From: Cryptomeria japonica
Lineage: Eukaryota; Streptophyta; Pinopsida; Cupressales; Cupressaceae
Reading direction: 5' to 3'
NCBI RefSeq assembly: GCF_030272615.1
Contig: NC_081406.1
Location: 219,719,497 to 219,783,496 of the forward strand
Length of the DNA stretch: 64,000 bases
Part shown: positions 57,885 to 64,000 of the stretch, piece by piece
How the letters are laid out: each line of letters begins with the position of its first letter
Numbering within the stretch: position 1 is the stretch's first letter
The notes under the pieces: generated by a model
The model's database searches: none
Told to the model about the DNA's origin: nothing
What the model saw: only the letters and a program-made list of their open reading frames with translations
Position numbers and translations under genes: made by a program

Positions 57885-60427
57885 GATAGTGGCTACTCAA
57901 ATCACATGACCGGAGATAAGAAGAAATTCATCAAATTAGAAAGAAAATTGGAATGATGGTTCTGCGAGGTTTGGAGATAATTATTCAATCAAGATAAAAG
58001 GCAAAGGTACTCTAAACATTGATGGCAAGCTGAAAGCTCATGATGTTTATTATGTAGAAGTTCTAAAATGCAATCTGCTAAGTGTGAGTCAAATTTGTGA
58101 CAAAGGATATAAGTTTACATCTAATTCCAAAGGCTGTGAAAATAGAAAAGAGAATAGTAAGAAGCTTGTTGCAGAAGGTAAGAGGATAGATGGAAATGTA
58201 TATAACCTAGGGCACACCAATTTTGATAATCTTGTTAAGATAAGAAAGAAAGGGTATGTAAGACACATACCTCTAATTATTAAGACAACAAATACCTTCA
58301 ATGATGAGTGTCTCAGAGGTAAGAAAAAAAAGGTCAGTTTTAAGACTAAAGAATACTCAACTACAAGACCTCTTGAGCTTGTGCATACTGATTTGTGTGG
58401 GCCTACTAGGAAAAGATCCCTAAATGGAGAAAGATACTTCATGTTGTTGATAGATGATTTATCTAGAATGACATGGGTCACCTTCCTACAAGACAAGTCT
58501 CAAGCCTATGAAAGATTCAAAATCTTCAAGAAGATGGTAGAAAAGGAAAGTGGTTACAAGATGAAATGTCTGAGATTAGAATGTGGAGGTGAGTTCACAT
58601 TGAATGAGTTTGAAGATTACTGTGAGAAACATGGAATCATAAGACAATATTCTACCCCTAGTACACCACAACAGAATGGTGTTGTGGAAAGAAAAAATAG
58701 GACAGTTAAGGAGATGACAAGGACAATGTTGAATGAAGCTAATTTGCTTGATGTTTATTGGAAAGAGGTAGTTCACACTATTGTGTATACACTAAATAGA
58801 GTGCAATTAAGAGTAAACAATAGAATGACAACTTATGAGTTATGATATGATAGGAAACCATTAGTAATGTGTTTCAAGGTGTTTGGTAGCAAGTGTTTCA
58901 TCAAAACAGATGAAGATGGATTAGGAAGTTTTGATTCAAGAAGTGATGAAGGAATCTTCTTGGGACACTCTACTCACAACAAGGCCTACACGTGTTTCAA
59001 TAAAAGATTGAAGAAGGTAATTGAAAGTGTACATGTGAAAGTAGATGAAGATATGCTTAAAGCAAGGAAAAACTCAATTATTCCAACTATTGCACCATAT
59101 ATTGAAGATGAAGATCAATTTGAAAGTGAAAATAAGAAGAATCACCCAACAAAGCCCCTAATAGATATGTGCAAAAGAATTACCCTAAGGATTAGATTAT
59201 TGGCAACAAGAATGATGGTGTGCAAACTAGAAGAAGAGTTAGAAACATTGAACAAGTAAACTATTGCCTAATGATTAAGATGGAACACAAGACATATGAT
59301 GAGGCCAACAAGAGTGGAAAGTGGATAAAGGCAATGGAAGAAGAGTTGTAGCGGATAGAAAAGAACAAAAACATGGGAATTGGTTCCTAGGAACCTGGCA
59401 AGGCTAGTATGCAAGGGATATGCTCAAGTAGAGGGCATAGATTTTGAAGAAACTTTTGCACCAGTTGCAAGACTTGAAACAATTAGAAAGTTCTTGGCTT
59501 TCTTAGCATATCAAGGATACAAAGTATACTAGAAGGATGTCAAATCTACATTCTTGAATGGAAATCTGGAAGAAGAGGTGTATATAGAGAAATATGAAGG
59601 CTTTGAGTTGCATGAAGATGAAATTTTTTTCTATAGATTGAAGAAAGCATTATGTGGTCTGAAGCAGGAACCTAGAGCATGGTATTCCAAGTTGGATAAG
59701 TATTTGAATCAGCAACATTTCAGAAAAGGAAATGTTGACAACAATTTATTTGTCAAAGTTGATAAAGACCACATTATCATAGTGGTGGTGTATGTAGATG
59801 ACATCATTTTTTGAAGCAACAAGGACACTATGCAAAGAGTTTGTTGATTAGATGCAGTTAGAGTTTAAGATGTCAATGCTTGGAGAGTTATCATATTTTC
59901 TTGGTTTGCAAATATAATAGTAGAATAAGGGCATATTCATTTCTCAAACCAAGTATGCAAAAGAAATGTTGAAAAAGTTTCAAATGGAGAACAACAAACT
60001 GGTTAGTGCCCCCATGGTGATAGGATGCAAGTTGAGAAAAGATAATGTGTCACGTAGTGTATATCAGACTATGTATAGATCCATGATTGGTAGTATATTG
60101 TATCTTACAACTTCAAGGCCAGATACTATGCAAGCGGTGTGCATGGCAGCTAGATTTCAAGCTGCTCCAAAAAAATCACATGTGAATATCATCAGAAGAA
60201 TCTTTAAGTATCTGCAGGGAGCACTTAGTTATGGCTTGTGGTACCCAAAGAAAGGAGATTTCTCTTTACAAGCATACATTGATGCTGATTGGGCAGGTTG
60301 CATAGATGATAGGAAGAGAACTAGTGGTGGAGCATTCTTTCTTGGTGACAAGGTGGTTTCATGGCACAATAAGAAGCAAGATTCTATATCCCTATCCACA
60401 GCTGAAGCAGAATATATAGTTGCTGCT
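57885..60427 (+). pseudogene. Element G pol: protease, integrase, RT, RNase H
   Basis: Protease: VDSGYSNHMTGDKKKF near 57885, Cys-to-Tyr after DSG. Integrase: HTDLCGPTRKRSLNGERYF, LLIDDLSRMTWVTF; the second catalytic Asp is lost (CLRLECGGEF in place of RTDxGGEF); NGVVERKNR kept. RT: FLNGNLEEEVYIEK, ALCGLKQEPRAWYS and YVDDIIF, active site intact, then TGA. RNase H: YIDADWAGCIDDRKRTSGG, SLSTAEAEYIVAA, cut at 60427 by element H. There is a frame change between 59814 and 59966 and several TAG stops. Confidence 0.86.
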
Positions 60428-60937
60428 TGTTGGTGTAAATAATTATTCATCATGGATATTATTACACTTTACTTAAGTTTACTTAGGATAATGCATTTTC
60501 ATAGTAGTTTGGATATGAGACACTTGGGTGTTTGTGCCACATTGGGATAGTGTGTGTAGGAGAAATTCCACCTTTTATGGTGTTGATCTTGTTATTACAC
60601 TATCATATCCACTTATTGTGGAGTGATAATTCCACCTTCGGTGGGTGATCCACCTCATGTGGAATATTATATTATTTCTCCTACCTACCCACACCTATTT
60701 CCTACCTACCCTTGTTTCTTATTGAGCCACATGTCATATTTGTGTGCTCATACATATCCCTAGCCTTGCTTATATAAGCAGGCTCATCTACATTGTATGT
60801 AACAACTATTGAACAACTATTGAATCTAGTTGATTATTGATCATTTTCTATTGATGAGAATATAGTTTATTCTTGTCCTATATTGTGTCTCTATTTTGTA
60901 CATTTCATTGAGCTCTTGATCTTGGCAAAATCCAACA
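60428..60937 (+). repeat. 5' LTR of element H
   Basis: 510 bp, TGTTGGTGT...AAAATCCAACA. It has about 60 bp more than the LTR of E, from an extra gtgttgatcttg..ccacttattgtgg block near 60580-60630 and an extra ttgaacaactattgaa copy near 60810. TATA box at 60771. Confidence 0.93.
60771..60777 (+). promoter_or_regulatory. TATA box of element H
   Basis: tatataa in gcttatataagcaggc, same place as in element E. Confidence 0.75.
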
Positions 60938-60950
60938 TGGTATCAGAGCC
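60938..60950 (+). other. Primer binding site of element H
   Basis: TGGTATCAGAGCC abuts the LTR end. Confidence 0.92.
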
Positions 60951-62582
60951 ATTGGGGCTTCATTGATTCATCTTGAAGAGGCATTATTGCGACGTCAAGA
61001 GATAGATCTATGGAGCAGCATCTTTTGGAGGCGTCCTAGACTAGATCCAACCCCGCCATTGCATCTAGAAGGCCGTTTCCATGAATTTTGGTTATAAATT
61101 CAGCCTATTTTGGTGAGAAATTTTTTTTCCCCAATTTTGCTATAATCGTATGGATTTTTGGAATATTATTATATTTTTCAGAAAAAAATTTTAATTTTCT
61201 AAAAAATATTTTTCAAAAATTGAAAAAATAAAAAAAATTCGGAAAAATAAAAAAAATTGAAAAACCAAAAAAAAATTAAAAAAAAGGGATTTTTTGGGGG
61301 GTCTGCAAACCCCCCCCCCCGTGACCCACCATACTGCAGGTCTGCAGGTGCACCTGACAGCTCCGACAACCACGTACCTAGTCTGCATCACCTCTCGATG
61401 TCGTTCGAGCTGACAGCCTGCGTCCACGCGGCGCCGTCTATACCTGTTCATCCCCGACGACGCCGCACAGTGCCACCGCCGATCTCCGCCTCGCTGAGCA
61501 CCTAGGTTCCCTCGGCCTCCGGTGATGCCGACCACCGTCCGCAGCTTCCACAGGCACCCACAGACTCTGCCTGCTCCTCCTTAGCGCTGCCGATGCCGCC
61601 GCCCGAGCACAACTTGGCTCCTCCCGCCGGCCTCCGTGTCACGTAACCCAGACCAGAGGAAGCCCATGCGCGCCACGTGGCAGGCGGCCACTGGCCTGCA
61701 GGTAAAACCTTACCTAGTTAGCTTTTCCGTACACACAGTCAGATTCCGTACAGACTGCCACATCATCTTCCACGTGGCTCATCTAGTCAGCAAATCTGTA
61801 TGGTACGGAATACACAGCCACTTGGCCACGTCATATGTCCGTACAGTACGGACACCCAGTCAGTAGGGGGTGACATTTTTGTGATAGTCATACGGCCATC
61901 AAATTTAACCCAGTGACTTGCTGATGTCAGTGCCACATCAGCAGGGTTTGAAAATTTTTGGGCCCCCCTCTCATTGAGCATTTTGATTTTGCAGTTCAAC
62001 TTCAAATGGCCATAACTTGCTCATTTTTGCTCCTTTTTGGGTGCAATGTTTTTTGAAATGGGCTAGAATTTCATGCTCTCCGCAGTGGTGAAGAAATTTT
62101 TTGATTTTGATGCATGGATTTTTCAGAAAATGTAGTTTTTGGTGACTGTCCCTGAGTAATCCCAGTTTTTGCAAATTCAGAGGCTTTGTTTGGGGTCATA
62201 CGACCTCCTTTTCAGGTGTCATTTTTTTTGAAAGTGCATATTTTTTCATCTAATTTCACATGATGCTATCAGATTGATGCCATTGTAAGTAGAAATTGTA
62301 CTTTTAGATTTTGGCCATTCTTGGCTCACTTGGTACTTGTATATTTGTTTGGATCTCAGTTAGATTCATTGCCCTATTGATTTAAGTCTCTTGTATCTCA
62401 TTTGAGAAGTTGTAAATTTTGCATCATAAGTCCACTTTACCTTGTTTTGCAAGTGGCTCATTATAATCGCACTAAGTATAAAGTGCCAAAATCATCACTT
62501 TAGGGGGGGTACATTGATTGAGTGAATTTGGGGGGGTGTCTCTTGTGCTTTTGTGCTCTTGTGTTCCTTCCTTTTTGCTGCT
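60951..62582 (+). other. Leader of element H with GC-rich island
   Basis: Same plan as in element E: A/T homopolymers (61125-61285), a G-run then C-run (gggggg...ccccccccccg at 61295-61321), a GC-rich island to about 61690, several ccgtac(a/g)g words (61727-61855), then an AT-rich part alignable with E. The island text itself is not recognisably the same as in E. No gene credited. Confidence 0.75.
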
Positions 62583-64000
62583 ATGGGTTCTTCTAAGCTT
62601 CCTCTCTTAACTCCACATAATTATGCTACTTGGAAAATTCATGCATGGAGTAAACTTATGGAAAAAGGACTCACTCATTACATTGATGGAACTATTGTTG
62701 CTCCAGCTGATCCTAAGATTGATCTAGTTGGTCACTTAGATTGGCTCACTAAAAATATCATGGCAATTGGTACCTTAAGAAAGTATGTATCAAAGGATCT
62801 CATTTTTCATATTGAGAAATGTACTCTAATCAAGGATGCTTGGCAAAAGTTTCAAGACTTGTATGGTCAAGTTGATGAGATTAGGGGATATCAAATTGAT
62901 AGTGATCTCACCATGTTAGATCTCAAGAACTTTGATACTATACAAGATTATGTCACTAAGGTAAATGAGTTGAGGGCACAACTCAAAGATTGTGGCATTG
63001 ATAAGAAGGATACTCAATTGATATTCAACTTGATAGGCAAGCTTCCACAAGAATATGCAGCATTTGTTTCTAGTTCCAAACCCATAGGATGACAATGGGT
63101 TCAAGCTACACAATGCCTACATTTGATGCTTTCAATGAAATGTTGATGATGGAACAAACTAAGTTGATAAGCATGGGCATTCTTAAGGCTTCTAAGTCTC
63201 AAGCATTAGTGGCAAATCAAGGGAACAAAGGAAATCAAGGAAAGGACAACTCAAACAAGAAGAAATGGCAATCAAAGCCCAAGGAAAAAGCACCATCTTC
63301 TCCACAACAAGGAGATTCATCCTCTTCCAAGAGAGATAATTCACCAAAGAGAGAGAGACCTACTTGTGCTTATTGTAAAAAGATTGGTCATGAGGAGCAT
63401 CGTTGCCATTCTAAGAAGATTGATGAGCTCACACATATCCTCAAAAAGCATCACATTGATTTGCCTAAAGTCTACAAGAAGGATGATTCATCAACTTCCA
63501 CTTCCTCACATTCAAAAGGAAAAGGGAAAGCATTCATGGCTTCTACAAGTGGAAAGACTCACTCTTTTGGAACAAGAAAAGGAAAAGCTCTATGTGCTAC
63601 TATCAGTCATGATTCAGAGAGATGGCTTCTAGATTTAGGGGCTTCTCATCATATGGCATCTTCACAGTCTATGTTCTCTACATTTGAGCCTTGCACCATG
63701 CCACAGATTTTGATGGGCAATCATACATACATGGATGTGATTGGGAAAGGATCTATTGACATTGGGGATAACTCCTTCAATGATGTGTTGTGTGTACCCC
63801 ACTTGACAAACAATCTCCTTTCTATCTATCAAATCACACATGGCACAACTAAGAGAGTTGTGGAGTTCACACCTGACTCAGTTTTTATTAGAGACTTGGA
63901 GACTAGAGCTATCATTGCGACTGGGGTGGTTGATCATGCATCTCGGTTATACTCCTTTTCAGATTTTGTTGATGATGATGATTTCACATTTGATGATTCT
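62583..64000 (+). pseudogene. Element H gag and protease start, one frameshift, open at window edge
   Basis: ATG at 62583 (MGSSKLPLLTPHNYATWKIH), the same start as Gag in element E. The capsid-like N-terminal domain runs to about residue 165. At 63072-63078 one base is missing relative to E (agttcc versus agcttcc), shifting the frame. The new frame then stays open from about 63079 to the edge at 64000. Zinc knuckle CAYCKKIGHEEHRCH near 63366. Protease motif reads LLDLGASHHM near 63630, where family members have DSG: the Ser beside the catalytic Asp is Leu. Integrase is not reached. Apart from these two faults the region is intact. Confidence 0.9.

Larger units (their letters stand above)
53902..60427 (+). 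mobile_element. Element G: old Ty1/copia element, SIRE-like, 3' part displaced by element H
   Basis: 5' LTR 53902-55981, PBS at 55982, then gag, integrase, RT and RNase H. RNase H stops abruptly at 60427, where the LTR of element H begins. The 3' LTR must lie right of the window. More decayed than D: several frame changes as well as stops. The LTR start TGTTGGCATTATTGTCATTG resembles those of D and B. Confidence 0.88.
60428..64000 (+). mobile_element. Element H: Ty1/copia of the same family as E, 5' part only
   Basis: Starts TGTTGGTGTAAATAATTATT at 60428 inside the RNase H of element G; the left target-duplication copy would be ctgct (60423-60427). LTR, PBS, leader and Gag correspond to element E but differ at many positions, so they are distinct insertions, perhaps subfamilies. 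Open to the window edge and the least damaged coding region here. Confidence 0.93.

Noticed and set aside
1-64000. tRNA, rRNA, organelle DNA or intact host genes
   Set aside because: No cloverleaf, rRNA or plastid gene text recognised by eye; a tRNA scan and protein search would be needed to exclude short ones.

Overview
The window is plant nuclear DNA made almost wholly of LTR retrotransposons inserted into one another. I see no intact host gene, rRNA, tRNA or CRISPR array. The organism is a plant with a large, retroelement-rich genome. A gymnosperm such as a conifer is my best guess, from element types and depth of nesting; the sequence does not prove it. Evidence for plants: Tekay-type chromovirus, Tat-type Ty3/gypsy with two RNase H domains and an antisense plant-mobile-domain ORF, and Ty1/copia elements with TGGTATCAGAGC-type primer binding sites.

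Layout. (A) 1-18382, minus strand: Ty3/gypsy chromovirus with a very long 5' LTR (14763-18382), gag-pol running leftward and a 3' LTR cut by the window edge. Its RNase H is interrupted by (B) 2607-11707, a minus-strand copia-like element with LTRs, PBS, PPT and a coiled-coil/zinc-knuckle Gag, a long uncharacterised 3' ORF, and no detectable protease, integrase or reverse transcriptase. (C) 18383-19734, 27239-28136, 34812-36527 and 53714-53901 are read as pieces of one old plus-strand gypsy element (integrase C-terminus, PPT, LTR start) split by four later insertions. (D) 19735-27233, plus: copia element, TSD ttgcc. (E) 28137-34806, plus: second copia family, TSD atttg. (F) 36528-53713, minus: Tat-lineage gypsy with a plant-mobile-domain ORF on the opposite strand. 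(G) 53902-60427, plus: old SIRE-like copia, broken by (H) 60428-64000, plus: a fresher copy of family E that runs off the right edge.

How they relate. D and E each keep one uninterrupted gag-pol frame. D carries 13 and E 14 premature stops, nearly all explained by C-to-T or G-to-A changes at Gln, Trp or Arg codons, as expected from decay of methylated cytosine. B and D share their 3' cis-acting sequence and PBS type, so D-like elements are plausible providers of enzymes for the pol-less B. The most unusual items are the pol-less element B with its roughly 950-residue extra ORF, and the antisense plant-mobile-domain unit in F with its own TATA-like box and probable intron, plus a palindromic TCGTACGA motif present in both that intron and the F leader.
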